The notes beneath the pieces are model-generated. The model was not told where the DNA came from. It was given only the letters and a program-made list of their open reading frames with translations, and ran no database searches. Shown piece by piece: positions 1 through 9,974 of a stretch of 64,000 nucleotides of DNA. How positions within the stretch are numbered: position 1 is the first letter of the stretch; each line of letters begins with the position of its first letter. The DNA comes from Daucus carota subsp. sativus. Its lineage: Eukaryota; Streptophyta; Magnoliopsida; Apiales; Apiaceae. The DNA is taken from positions 1,686,779 to 1,750,778 of the forward strand of contig NC_030383.2 of NCBI RefSeq assembly GCF_001625215.2, in the 5' to 3' direction. A program made the translations under genes and the position numbers.

Positions 1-39
1 GTGAATTCTTTCGTTTGCTTTGTATATTGTTTCATACAG

Positions 40-1095
40 GTGTACCCGGGTAACATCTACCCGAGTTGACTGTTTTAACATGTTTGCCCTTAGAAATTTC
101 TCTAAGTAAAATAAGAATAGATGGACCCGGGTAACATCTACCCGGGTTGACTGTTTAAATATGTCTGGACTTAGAAATTTTACCAAGCGAATGATATGGA
201 TGGACCCGGGCAATCCTTACCCGGGTTGTTTGCTTTATATGTGATTGCCCTTAGAACTTTTCCTAAGTAAGTGAAATGGATTGACCCGGGCAAAGTCTAC
301 CCGGGTTGGCTGTTTTCAATATGATTGCACTTAGAATTTTTTCCTAAGTGAAACGGATTGACCCGGGCAAAGTCTACCCGGGTTGGCTGTTTTCAATATG
401 ATTGCACTTAGAATTTTTCCTAAGTGAAATGGATTGACCCGGGCAACGTCTACCCGGGTTGATTGTTTTCAATATGATTGCACTTAGAATTTTTCCTAAG
501 TGAAATGGATTGACCCGGGCAACGTCTACCTGGGTTGATTGTTTTTAATATGATTGCACTTAGAACTTTTCCTAAGTAAATGAAATGGATGGACTCGGGC
601 AAAGTCTACCCGGGTTGGCTGCTTTCAATATGATTGCACTTAGAATTTTTTCTAAGTAAATGAAATGGATTGACCCGGGCAAAGTCTACCCGGGTTGGCT
701 GTTTTCAATATGATTGCACTTAGAATTTTTTCCTAAGTGAAACGGATTGACCCGGGCAAAGTCTACCCGGGTTGGCTGTTTTCAATATGATTGCACTTAG
801 AATTTTTCCTAAGTGAAATGGATTGACCCGGGCAACGTCTACCCGGGTTGATTGTTTTCAATATGATTGCACTTAGAATTTTTCCTAAGTGAAATGGATT
901 GACCCGGGCAACGTCTACCTGGGTTGATTGTTTTTAATATGATTGCACTTAGAACTTTTCCTAAGTAAATGAAATGGATGGACTCGGGCAAAGTCTACCC
1001 GGGTTGGCTGCTTTCAATATGATTGCACTTAGAATTTTTTCTAAGTAAATGAAATGGATTGACCCGGGCAGCATCTACCCGGGTTGATTGCTTTG
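40..1095 (-). repeat. 76-80 bp tandem array in the retrotransposon 3' UTR
   Basis: About 14 head-to-tail units start near 45, 124, 204, 284, 361, 437, 513, 593, 673, 750, 826, 902, 982 and 1061. Each unit holds two short inverted repeats: ACCCGGG-9 nt-CCCGGGT, and CTTAG-about 8 nt-CTAAG. The block from 284 is repeated almost exactly from 673, a distance of 389 bp or five units, so the array has a higher-order structure. The array lies between the gag-pol stop and the missing 3' LTR. Tandem repeats in this position are a known property of Tat/Ogre elements. Confidence 0.93.
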
Positions 1096-1261
1096 TTGCC
1101 TTTGAAATTTTGGAAGTAGATAATAAAGCAGATTCATGATCAGCAAAAGACTTCATTGATATTTAAAATGATTACACAGCTTTGAGAATGATTCAAAATA
1201 CATGGTTGCTTTTTAGGTATGCATAGCTGTTCTTCTAGGATTCTTCTTTCTCATCTGGTCT
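1096..1261 (-). other. Retrotransposon 3' UTR next to gag-pol stop
   Basis: Non-repetitive remainder of the 3' untranslated region between the tandem array and the stop codon of the polyprotein. No further reading frame is seen. Confidence 0.6.
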
Positions 1262-4200
1262 TTACTGATAGAATTTCCTTAGCCTGAGTCCGTGCCATGT
1301 GTTGGGCACTTCTGACCCGTCCATATGCTCTAGTTTGTAAGTGCCCGGCCTTAGGACTTCTTTGACTTTGTAAGGGCCTTCCCACTTTGGCATCAGCTTG
1401 CCAGTGTTGGTGGGATCAGAGGCCTCGGTGTCTCGTAGGACCAGGTCTCCTACTTGAAAATTTCTAACTCGGGATTTCTTGCTGAAGTGATCCCGGGTCT
1501 TCTCTTTGTATTTCTCCATTTTTGCGATTGCCTGGTCTCGGACCTCATCTACCAAGTCTAGGTTGACCCGGAGTCCCTCCTCATTGGCGATTTCATCGAA
1601 GTTGATTGCTCTATAGGAGGGTGATCCGACTTCAATTGGAAGCATCGCTTCGGTTCCATATGCTAACTTGAATGGAGTTTCGCCGGTGCTTGTCCGGGGA
1701 CTGGTTCGGTATGACCAGAGGACATGAGGTAGTTCTTCTGGCCATTTGCTCTTGCTTTCTTCAAGTCTCTTCTCAATTCCTCTCAGGAGGATCCGGTTGG
1801 TGACCTCTACCTGGCCATTTCCTTGAGGATAGGCGACTGAAGACTTCTTGTGCTTGATGCCTCTTTCGGTCAGGTAGCTTTCAAAGTCCGACCCGATGAA
1901 CTGGGGTCCATTATCTGAGACCAGGACTCTTGGCAGCCCGAATCTCATCAGAATGTTGTCCATGAACCGGATGACATCTTGTTGATTGATCGTCCGCATT
2001 GCCTTGGCTTCAACCCACTTGGTCATATAATCAATGGAGACAAGCAAGTATCTGAGGTCTCCTTTAGCCCGGGGGAAGGGTCCCATGATGTCTATCCCCC
2101 ATACAGCAAAGGGGATCGGGGATAAGACCGAGGAGGGTAGGACGGGGCTTACCCGGGGCACGTTGCTGAATAGCTGGCAATTTTTGCACTTCTTAACAAA
2201 CTCGACGGAGTCTTGATGAATTGTTGGCCAGTAGTATCCTTGCCGGATGATTTTATAGGCCAGGCCTTTTGCCGACATGTGATCTCCACAGATCCCTTCG
2301 TGAACTTCCCTCAGACAGTATTCGGCCTCCTCCGGACCTATGCATTTCAGGATTGGGGATGAGTAGGTCCGGCGGAAGAGGATCCCGCCTTCTACGAAAA
2401 ACTTTGCTGCCTTAGCTTTTAGTCTTTGAGCTTTTCCCTTGTCCTCGGGTAACTCTCCTTTTTCTATGTAGTTGATCAGGGGAGTCATCCAGGTAGGGTT
2501 GTTGTTGATTGCGAAGATTTCTTCATGATCTATTGTTGGCTTGTGCAATTCCTCGAAATAGACTGAGCTATCCAGGTCTGCTGAATTTTGGACCAACCTG
2601 GAGAGGTTGTCTGCTTCAGCATTTTCTTCCCTGTTGATTTGCAGGATCTTGCACCCGGGGATTAGAGTGAGGTAGCCTTTTACCAAGGCTTGATACTTGG
2701 TCAAGACCGGGTCTTTGGCAAGGTATTCTCCATTGGTCTGCCTGACCACAATCTGGGAATCACTGTAGATGGTGAGATTTTGGATAGATAGGGTCCGGAC
2801 TAATTTCAACCCTGCGAGGAGAGCTTCGTATTCCGCTTGGTTGTTGGTTGCTGCGAAACCGAAGGAGATTGCTGTTTTGATGGTGAACCCATCCGGGCTT
2901 TTCAAGATTAGCCCGGCTCCTGACCTTTCGGTTGTTGAGGAACCGTCGACATGGAGTATCCAAGACCCCGGGTTAGACTCTACCGGGGCTTCAGGTTCGG
3001 TTTCCATGGGGGTTGTCTGATTTTCTGGGAAGTTGCATTCCACCACGAAATCTGCCAGGACCTGGGCTTTGACTGCCGTCCGGGGTAGAAACGTTAGGCT
3101 GAACTGGCTAAGCTCGATTGCCCAGTTCACTAGTCTCCCGGAGATGTCCGGCTTGTGGATGATTTTCCTTAGCGGTTGGTCCGTGACAATCCTGATTTCT
3201 CTTCCTTGGAAGTAATGTCTGAGTTTTCTGGATGCGGTGATCAGTGCGAAAGCAAATTTCTCTAAGTTGGGGTATCTGGTCTCCGCATCTTTGAGGACTT
3301 GGCTGACATAGTAGACGGGCTTCTGCTGCCCGGCTTCTTCCCTGATCAAGGCTGCCCCGACGGCAAAGGGACCGGCAGACAGATATAGGTAGAGAGGTTC
3401 TCCGGGTAAGGCTTTTGTCAGGATCGGGGGTTTGGATAGATATGCTTTGATTTCATCAAGGGCTCTTTGGCAATCCGGATTCCATTCCACTAATTTCTGA
3501 TTTTTTGCCCCTTTCAACAATTCAAAGAATGGCAGACATCTTTCAGCAAGTTTCGAGACGAACCTTCGAAGTGCTGCTAAGGACCCTGCTAGCTTTTGGA
3601 CTTCCTTCTGAGTCCTAGGTGGTTGCATCTCTTGTATAGCTTTAATCTTCTCTGGGTTGGCTTCGATACCCCGGTTGCTTACCATAAAACCCAAAAACTT
3701 TCCAGCTTCAACTCCAAAGGTGCACTTGTCCGGGTTGAGCTTGAGCTTAGTTCTTCTCATATTCTCAAAACATTCTCTAAGATCTGAAATGTGACCCGGG
3801 ACCGAAGTGGATTTGGAGATTATATCGTCGACGTAGCATTCTAAGTTCCTTCCAAGTTGGTCTTTGAAAATTTCATTCATTGCTTTCTGGTATGTAGACC
3901 CGGCGTTCCTTAACCCGAAAGGCATCAGTTTGTAAGCATACACTGCCCGGTGAGTTATGAAGGCTGTTTTGGCTATGTCTGCTGGGTTCATCTTAACCTG
4001 GTTGTACCCGGAGAAGGCATCCATAAAGCTTAACATCAGGTGTCCTGAGGTGGCATCGATAAGCTGGTCTATGCTTGGTAGAGGATAAGGGTCCTTCGGG
4101 CATGCCGCATTCAGATCCGTGTAGTCAACACACATCCTCCACTTTCCGTTTGCTTTCTTTACCATGACTACATTAGCTAGCCACTCCGGGTATTTGATCT

Positions 4201-7048
4201 CGCAGATGATATCTGCCTTCATTAATTTGCCAACTTCCTCATCTATTGCCTTCTGCCTTTCTGGTGCGAAGTTTCTTCGTTTTTGTTTAACAGGCTTCTT
4301 TTTGGGATCGACGTCCAGGCTGTGCATTGCCAATGATTCATCCAGCCCGGGCATGTCGTCCGGGCTCCAGGCAAAAACATCTGCATAGCTCCGGAGTAGT
4401 TGGATGAGTTCCTCTTTAAAGACAGTATCCAAGCCTTTTCCAATTTTGATTTTTCTTGTCGGGTTGTCTTTTTCGATCAGGACCGACTCGGTCTCTACCG
4501 CGGCTTCGACCTTGGTTAGTTCTTGTGCCGAGATCATTTGCTGGATCCGGGCGTCAGTGTTCTTTTCCACAAAATCTTGAGCGGAGCTCATGGTTGCTTT
4601 TTGGTTGCTTTGTTTGGGATCAGGGTTGGTTGCTCCCGGGTTATGACTACCCGGGTCAAGCTCGATGACCTGGACTTCACCCTTAGGGTTTGTTCTCGGG
4701 TAAGGTCGATGCTTCTTGTTGCTTTTTTGCTTTTGGAAGACTGTTGCCTTTCTTTTGTTGTCCAGGTGTGTTTCTGCCATGACCAAAGCTTGGCTGTAGC
4801 ATACCCCGGCTGTTTCCGAATCTCCTTTGACTTCGCCTACCCCGAACGGAGTTGGGAATTTGAATTTCAGGTGTGTGACAGAAGTGATGGCTTCGATTTT
4901 GTTTAGACCCGGGCGGCCAATGATCACATTGTAAGATGAAGGAGTGTCTGTGACGTAGAATTTGATCATATGGACGACTTGGGTTGGGGCTGTGCCGAAA
5001 CGGACCGGGAGGTAAAGGGTTCCTAGGACTGGGACAATGCTATTCCCGAATCCGTACAAGGGGTCCTCCCTGTAGTCGTTCATCCGGATGCTTCCTAGTT
5101 CCATCCGATCCATGGTGTGTTTGAACAGAATGTTGGCTGAAGAGCCGTTGTCCACCAGGATCCTCCTCACTTCATTTTCGGCCATGTCAAGGGTTACCAC
5201 TAAGGCTTGATTGTGACCCCGGGTAACACCCTCGAAGTCCTTGCTGCTGAAGGAAATGACTTGTTCAGGGAAGGCTTGGATGGACATGACTTCTTGACAG
5301 GAGTCCGGGCTGGGAGGAGGGGAACAGGATCCCCCCAAGACCACATTGACTATGTTCTTTTGTTTCCCCGAACCATCTCCTTTGTTTGCTGTGTTCCGGG
5401 CTATGTATTGCCCCATGTTGCCTTTGCTGATTTGTTCTTCAATGAAGTACTTGAGGGATATGCAATTTTCAGTTTTGTGACCATGGGTGCCATGATAGTC
5501 GCAGTGCCTGTTGGTAGGTCTGCTTTCAGGGGGAGTTTGCATGGGTTTTGGTGGGTAGTAGAAGGGTTTGTCCCGGACCTCCTTGAGTATGTCCTCGCGG
5601 GATCTGTTCAGAGAAGTCCATTCGGGCTCTGGTTTCGGTTCCCTGGTTGCTTTGTTTGGACCGGGGTTACTTCTGGACCCGGATCCCTGTTGGCTGGTCC
5701 TCTTGGAACCTGATTGCTGGATGAAGTTTGTCTGTCTGTCTGGTTTGAATTTCTTATCCTGGTGATATTCTCTCCTGGGTCTATCCTCGACCTGCTTTCC
5801 TTTTGAGTTACCCTGTCGGGTCATTCTCATGGCTTGGAGTACGTCGGTTTCCTTAATGAATTTTGCAGCCATGGCGTAGGCAGCTGCCAGGCTCTGGGGT
5901 TCTTTGTTGATCAACTCGACCACATATCTCTCATTTTGTTCCGGGTCCAGGTTCCTTCGGAATATGCTCAGAGCTTCGCGCTCATCCAGGTTGGAAATTT
6001 TGTTGATTGCTTCCTGGAAACGTTTCATGTAGTCCGAGAGTGCCTCATTGTCATATTGGCGAACCGTTTCCAGGTGACACATATGGAGTTCGTGTGTCTT
6101 GTTTGCTCGAAACCTTCTGAGGAAGGCTTCCCTGAAGTCTTTCCAGGATCCGATGCTCCGGGAGGGGATCCGGCTGAACCATCTCTGGGCCCCTCCCTTG
6201 AATGTGGATGCGAAGAAGCGGCATTTGGTCAGATCATTGTAGTAGTAGATCAGGGCTATCTGTTCAAAATAGTGCAGGTGTTCCTCCGGGTCACCCAGTC
6301 CATTGAAGGACTCGAAGTTGTAGTGTTTCATACCCTTTTGTCGGGGTATGGATTCCAAGGAGTGGCTGAAGGGAGTCAGGGTTCCCCCAATTTCAAGCCC
6401 GGCATCATTCCCGATTTTCCTGTTGAGCTCATTGATCATGTCTCTGAGGTTGGTTTGCCCCGGTCTCTCATCCTCGTCATCAGAGAGGAGTTCGGGTGTT
6501 GTTTCCTTCCGGTATCGCTTGGACCGGGATCCTTTTGTCAACTTCTCCTCTTCGAGTTGGATCCGGAGGGCGATTTTTTGCTCAAGTTTTTCTTCTTCCT
6601 CTTTCCGGATCTGTTCTTTCCTTTCAGCCAAGATTTTCAGCCGGGTTTCCTCACTTTCCTTTTGTTTCTTTTTCTTTGCTTTGTCTCCGATTCGGTCAAA
6701 GACGGAACCCCGGGATTGGCGGCTGTTCCCGGAGTCCTCAGACTCACCGATGTCCTCAAGTCTGCGGTTGCTTTCCCGGCGATCATGGTACTGCCGGATG
6801 GCCTCGGCCAACTCTACATTGGTGAGCTGGGACAGGTGGAGGGTGGTGATCGGGACGTCGGTGTACTTGTACTGGTTCGCTTCGATCGTGACCCGGGCGT
6901 CATTGGGGTTGATGGTTTGGTTCTCCTCCGGGTTTACATGGGTGAAGAGAGGTCCCGAGGCATGATCCTGGTTCGGGTTATCCTGGTCTGTCTGAGGGTT
7001 ATCCGGGTTCTGGGGAAGACCCAGGTGGGAGCGTGTCCTTTTTGTCAT
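1262..7048 (-). CDS. Gag-pol polyprotein of Tat-lineage Ty3/Gypsy element
   Basis: One frame of 1928 residues encodes all proteins for a copy-and-paste cycle. In order: a charged N-terminal region; a Gag capsid domain at about residues 245-380; a zinc-knuckle-like C-x2-H-x3-H-x5-C type motif starting at C516; an aspartic protease with DNGSSANIL (active D633); a reverse transcriptase with YVDD at 1072-1075; a native RNase H that has SAG where a catalytic Asp is usual; a second RNase H (about 1363-1495) with D1368 in HVDGSS, then E in QAEYEAL, D in YSDSQ and D in EADNLSRL; an integrase with an HHCC-type zinc region and catalytic D1653, D1712 and E1748 (35 residues between the last two). No chromodomain follows. 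The start is the first Met after the leader. No stops or frameshifts interrupt it, so it may still be functional. A 420-residue frame on the opposite strand is a shadow. Confidence 0.96.
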   Translation of the reverse strand: MTKRTRSHLGLPQNPDNPQTDQDNPNQDHASGPLFTHVNPEENQTINPNDARVTIEANQYKYTDVPITTLHLSQLTNVELAEAIRQYHDRRESNRRLEDIGESEDSGNSRQSRGSVFDRIGDKAKKKKQKESEETRLKILAERKEQIRKEEEEKLEQKIALRIQLEEEKLTKGSRSKRYRKETTPELLSDDEDERPGQTNLRDMINELNRKIGNDAGLEIGGTLTPFSHSLESIPRQKGMKHYNFESFNGLGDPEEHLHYFEQIALIYYYNDLTKCRFFASTFKGGAQRWFSRIPSRSIGSWKDFREAFLRRFRANKTHELHMCHLETVRQYDNEALSDYMKRFQEAINKISNLDEREALSIFRRNLDPEQNERYVVELINKEPQSLAAAYAMAAKFIKETDVLQAMRMTRQGNSKGKQVEDRPRREYHQDKKFKPDRQTNFIQQSGSKRTSQQGSGSRSNPGPNKATREPKPEPEWTSLNRSREDILKEVRDKPFYYPPKPMQTPPESRPTNRHCDYHGTHGHKTENCISLKYFIEEQISKGNMGQYIARNTANKGDGSGKQKNIVNVVLGGSCSPPPSPDSCQEVMSIQAFPEQVISFSSKDFEGVTRGHNQALVVTLDMAENEVRRILVDNGSSANILFKHTMDRMELGSIRMNDYREDPLYGFGNSIVPVLGTLYLPVRFGTAPTQVVHMIKFYVTDTPSSYNVIIGRPGLNKIEAITSVTHLKFKFPTPFGVGEVKGDSETAGVCYSQALVMAETHLDNKRKATVFQKQKSNKKHRPYPRTNPKGEVQVIELDPGSHNPGATNPDPKQSNQKATMSSAQDFVEKNTDARIQQMISAQELTKVEAAVETESVLIEKDNPTRKIKIGKGLDTVFKEELIQLLRSYADVFAWSPDDMPGLDESLAMHSLDVDPKKKPVKQKRRNFAPERQKAIDEEVGKLMKADIICEIKYPEWLANVVMVKKANGKWRMCVDYTDLNAACPKDPYPLPSIDQLIDATSGHLMLSFMDAFSGYNQVKMNPADIAKTAFITHRAVYAYKLMPFGLRNAGSTYQKAMNEIFKDQLGRNLECYVDDIISKSTSVPGHISDLRECFENMRRTKLKLNPDKCTFGVEAGKFLGFMVSNRGIEANPEKIKAIQEMQPPRTQKEVQKLAGSLAALRRFVSKLAERCLPFFELLKGAKNQKLVEWNPDCQRALDEIKAYLSKPPILTKALPGEPLYLYLSAGPFAVGAALIREEAGQQKPVYYVSQVLKDAETRYPNLEKFAFALITASRKLRHYFQGREIRIVTDQPLRKIIHKPDISGRLVNWAIELSQFSLTFLPRTAVKAQVLADFVVECNFPENQTTPMETEPEAPVESNPGSWILHVDGSSTTERSGAGLILKSPDGFTIKTAISFGFAATNNQAEYEALLAGLKLVRTLSIQNLTIYSDSQIVVRQTNGEYLAKDPVLTKYQALVKGYLTLIPGCKILQINREENAEADNLSRLVQNSADLDSSVYFEELHKPTIDHEEIFAINNNPTWMTPLINYIEKGELPEDKGKAQRLKAKAAKFFVEGGILFRRTYSSPILKCIGPEEAEYCLREVHEGICGDHMSAKGLAYKIIRQGYYWPTIHQDSVEFVKKCKNCQLFSNVPRVSPVLPSSVLSPIPFAVWGIDIMGPFPRAKGDLRYLLVSIDYMTKWVEAKAMRTINQQDVIRFMDNILMRFGLPRVLVSDNGPQFIGSDFESYLTERGIKHKKSSVAYPQGNGQVEVTNRILLRGIEKRLEESKSKWPEELPHVLWSYRTSPRTSTGETPFKLAYGTEAMLPIEVGSPSYRAINFDEIANEEGLRVNLDLVDEVRDQAIAKMEKYKEKTRDHFSKKSRVRNFQVGDLVLRDTEASDPTNTGKLMPKWEGPYKVKEVLRPGTYKLEHMDGSEVPNTWHGLRLRKFYQ

Positions 7049-7423
7049 GGTTTCAAGAACTCACACAGGGTATATGGTTGCTGTTTTGGGTGGTAGTGCC
7101 CACAAATAGTATAGACAGTGACAGGATGACAGAAATAGTGTGTACAGGTAGTCAACTTACTATTTTCAGAAGTATCACAAATAGTTAAGTGACAAAATGT
7201 GTGCAGGTGTGAGACAAAAAGATTTTATGTGCTAGAGACAAGATTAGGGTTTTGCTCAGACAGGGTTTGCTAACATGCACACATCAAGAAAAACCATGGC
7301 TGAGGGTTTCGAGAAGCTGGGTGTTTCACGAAAGCTTACTGGTGTTATTTGGACCCCCGTTTCGGGGGTTTGTTGAAGAAGATGAGTCCAGTGGCACCGT
7401 GACCACAGGACAGAGGACACCTT
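7049..7423 (-). other. Retrotransposon 5' leader
   Basis: Untranslated leader between the primer-binding site and the Gag start; presumably holds packaging signals. It reads clean of other genes. Confidence 0.7.
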
Positions 7424-7441
7424 CCCCTCCTTCTAGCGCCA
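7424..7441 (-). other. Primer-binding site
   Basis: On the minus strand the 18 bases TGGCGCTAGAAGGAGGGG lie two bases inside the LTR end. They begin with TGG, complementary to the CCA end of a tRNA. The sequence is not the initiator-Met type common in many plant elements. I could not assign the tRNA with confidence. Confidence 0.75.
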
Positions 7442-7443
7442 AA

Positions 7444-8144
7444 TGATAACGCCAATCTCCGATCCCGGTCCTTCCTCCGCCGTGGATGACGGTTCTGCGG
7501 TGTAGCTGCTGGATGGGAGCCTACAAAACAACGCCGGCGGGGGGGTTTTGCCCCAAAGCGCCTCCGGCGTGAGAGTAAGCGTAGGTTTCGGAAGGATAAA
7601 GACTAGAGAAAGTGTTATCTATGTGTGGTGGGTGAAGGTGTTTAGCTGGTGGTTGCTGGTGGCTGAGAGTGTTTGAATGTATGCTGAGTGTAAGTGTGTG
7701 TGAGAGTGAGTGTGTAGAATGAAGTTACCCTTGAACTCTTGATCCTTGGTCTATTTATAGGCCAAGGATTAGGGTTCAAGGGTGCGTACCTGGATCCTGG
7801 TCCTACACGTGTAGGGGCTTGATCTCCTACACGTGTCCAGGTGTCAGCGTAGGAGTAGTATTTTGGAATGTTCCTTGGGTTGTCTCCATCGTCAGTAGTT
7901 GGCCGTTACGTTTTGTCCTCATTGTGTCAGTCTGTGCCTCGTGCAGTAGATGTCGGCTGGTACATGTTTGGACCCTGGTCGAGGAGTGTGGTTGAGAGGT
8001 ACCCGGGTTCAGTGTCATACCCGGGGGGTGTATCCTGGAGGGATTGAGGGGTTGAGGGGTTGACTGTGGTGTTGGTGGCTACCCGGGGGTAAGAGTTCCT
8101 TTACAGGACCCGGGTGTATCTCGACCGGGTTATACCCTATCACA
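7444..8144 (-). repeat. 5' LTR of the Tat element (701 bp)
   Basis: On the plus strand it starts TGATAACGCC directly after the primer-binding site and ends with CCCTATCACA at 8144, so in element orientation it runs TG...CA. It contains several CCCGGG words that also occur in the 3' UTR array, and a TATA box. Confidence 0.85.
7751..7760 (-). promoter_or_regulatory. TATA box of the LTR promoter
   Basis: CTATAAATAG on the minus strand, flanked by an inverted repeat (CCTTGG/CCAAGG arms). It lies in the LTR about 300 bp before the primer-binding site, as expected for the U3 promoter. Confidence 0.6.
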
Positions 8145-9974
8145 CCGTACATTGGTCCATTCTACTGTGGTCCAAACATCCTGGAATCTGAATTAATGAC
8201 ATTTGTGGTCTTGTTTGGAATCTGCAAGGAGTTTCATAATAGTAGTAGTTATAGTTCTTATCTAGTTTTGTATAGTGACATCTAAAATTCAATTAATTAG
8301 TTGCATTTCTCTCTAATCCGGCCTTTTAAGTGTTCGGGAAGAGAACACTTGATAAACTCTCGACATCTCGTAAAGAAAGCGGGTTAACAGAATGCGAGAA
8401 CAAGAGCGCATTGGTGGTGTTCTACTTTCTGTGGAGGAGAAAGGGACCATACAAGTATATATGTCTCTGAATGAATGAACTTTAGGCGGCAGGTAGATGC
8501 AGACACCAGACTAGCTAGGTTGTCATTTTATTTTTTTGAATGAGTGTACATTATGTGCCGAGGAACTGTCCAACCTATCACATTAGATTTTTCAACTTAT
8601 TTGTTGGTTTCTGACTCTCCGGTGCGAATAACTTCGTATATGTTCATTTCCGTCATTTGAATACGTATCCAAAAAATTGAATAATATTTGCATATGTGCT
8701 TAAAAATAAATTTATTTCGACATAATTTGTGACACATCACCCATCAGAATCAAATTGTCGCCGTGTTAATATTTTGTACTGTAACAACTATTATAAAATG
8801 TTTATAACACTGGAATCATTAGAATCATAATATAAGGATCGTCACTCAAGGATGTTTATAACGCTGGAATCATTAGAATCATAACTCAAACAGAGTAAGC
8901 TCGAACTCGACTCGAGAATATATACTTGACTCAAACAGATTTTCCGGTCAGAGTTTAAACAAATCGGACTTGATGAAAAACTCAAGTCTAAGTCGAAATT
9001 TTATGAGCTCGACTCGAACTCCTAGTTGAACTCGATATGGATATTTTCTTTTGGATAAGCTGCTTATTTCTTTTTCTTGTATTCATCAACCTCATTGTCA
9101 AAATCCACAACATTTTGTAAATTGGCCCAATAATGTATATTGATGGACTACCAGCCCAAATTATGAAGCGGGTTCAGTTTTGGTCAGCCCATTCTGTTTC
9201 TGACAATTCAGTGCCAATTTATAAGTATACCTTCCAAATCTGGGGTCCTGCATAGGTCGGCCAATCTTCATGCTCCATTCAATTGGAGAAAGAATTTAAT
9301 ATTTAATAATTGGGAACGGCTTTGGATTTTCTGGCCTGGATTATCAGATTTGGACTGCTAGGCTCCACTGCATAAACACAAATTAGTGGTTAATCTTTTG
9401 TTTTGGTAGTTAGTAGTTGGTTTTAGTTAAACTTAACATGCTTTAATCAAACACAATGCTTCCATCTGATTAATTGTGTCATGATCACTCAGATCTGATC
9501 CATTTGCCTTGGATCTTGATTTGATTTATATTTTCATGTTCAGATGGGGGACCGAGGTCAGTCTATGTAGTATCACTAGTATGTATGGTCTCGGCTAAAA
9601 TTCGAAAATCACGAGAACTAACTGATTCAATAAACCACAATTTTCATTTGCAAAACAAAAAAAAATGTGATTTGAAATCTCGGATAACCTCCGTTATCTA
9701 ATCTTTAATATATTTTTATTTTAACATGAGTATTTCGTAATCCTGATTCCGTCAGCAATTTAGATCGATTATAAACCGAATAGACATAGATCACATGCTT
9801 ATACTATGGATTTAGATAAATACGGAGTACCATCAATGAATATTAAAATTATAGGATTTAAATAAATACCGAGTACCAATATTAAAGTATTGCACATTTT
9901 GGTCTTTGATTAAGACTACACAGTAAAACAAAAGATATGGCTATTCTTCTAACCTTATGCATAAACCAAATGAA
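8145..9974. other. Intergenic region without recognised gene
   Basis: Begins with the presumed target-site half CCGTA. A short direct repeat (about 48 bp apart, near 8809 and 8857, motif GGAATCATTAGAATCATAA) and a patch of CTCGACTCGAACTC-like words (8890-9035) look like decayed repeat DNA. No coding frame of note. Confidence 0.6.

Larger units (their letters stand above)
1..8144 (-). mobile_element. Ty3/Gypsy LTR retrotransposon, Tat lineage, 3' LTR outside window
   Basis: The element reads on the minus strand. From its 5' side it has a right-hand LTR (7444-8144), a primer-binding site (7424-7441), an untranslated leader, one uninterrupted gag-pol frame (7048-1262), a long 3' untranslated region with a tandem array, and then the window edge. 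The second LTR is not found in 1-1260: no copy of the TGATAACGCC end or of the LTR body is visible there. Two features place it in the Tat lineage rather than the chromoviruses: a second, plant-acquired RNase H domain after the native one, and no chromodomain after the integrase. The host sequence next to the outer LTR end starts with CCGTA at 8145, the expected half of a 5-bp target duplication. The intact frame suggests recent insertion. Age cannot be estimated without the other LTR. Confidence 0.93.

Noticed and set aside
40..1095. CRISPR-like array of regular repeats
   Set aside because: Units are adjacent tandem copies without unique spacers, inside a plant retrotransposon.
5834..7096. 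420-residue open frame on the plus strand across Gag
   Set aside because: It lies antisense to the well-supported Gag region and shows no domain; long antisense frames are common over GC-biased codon use.
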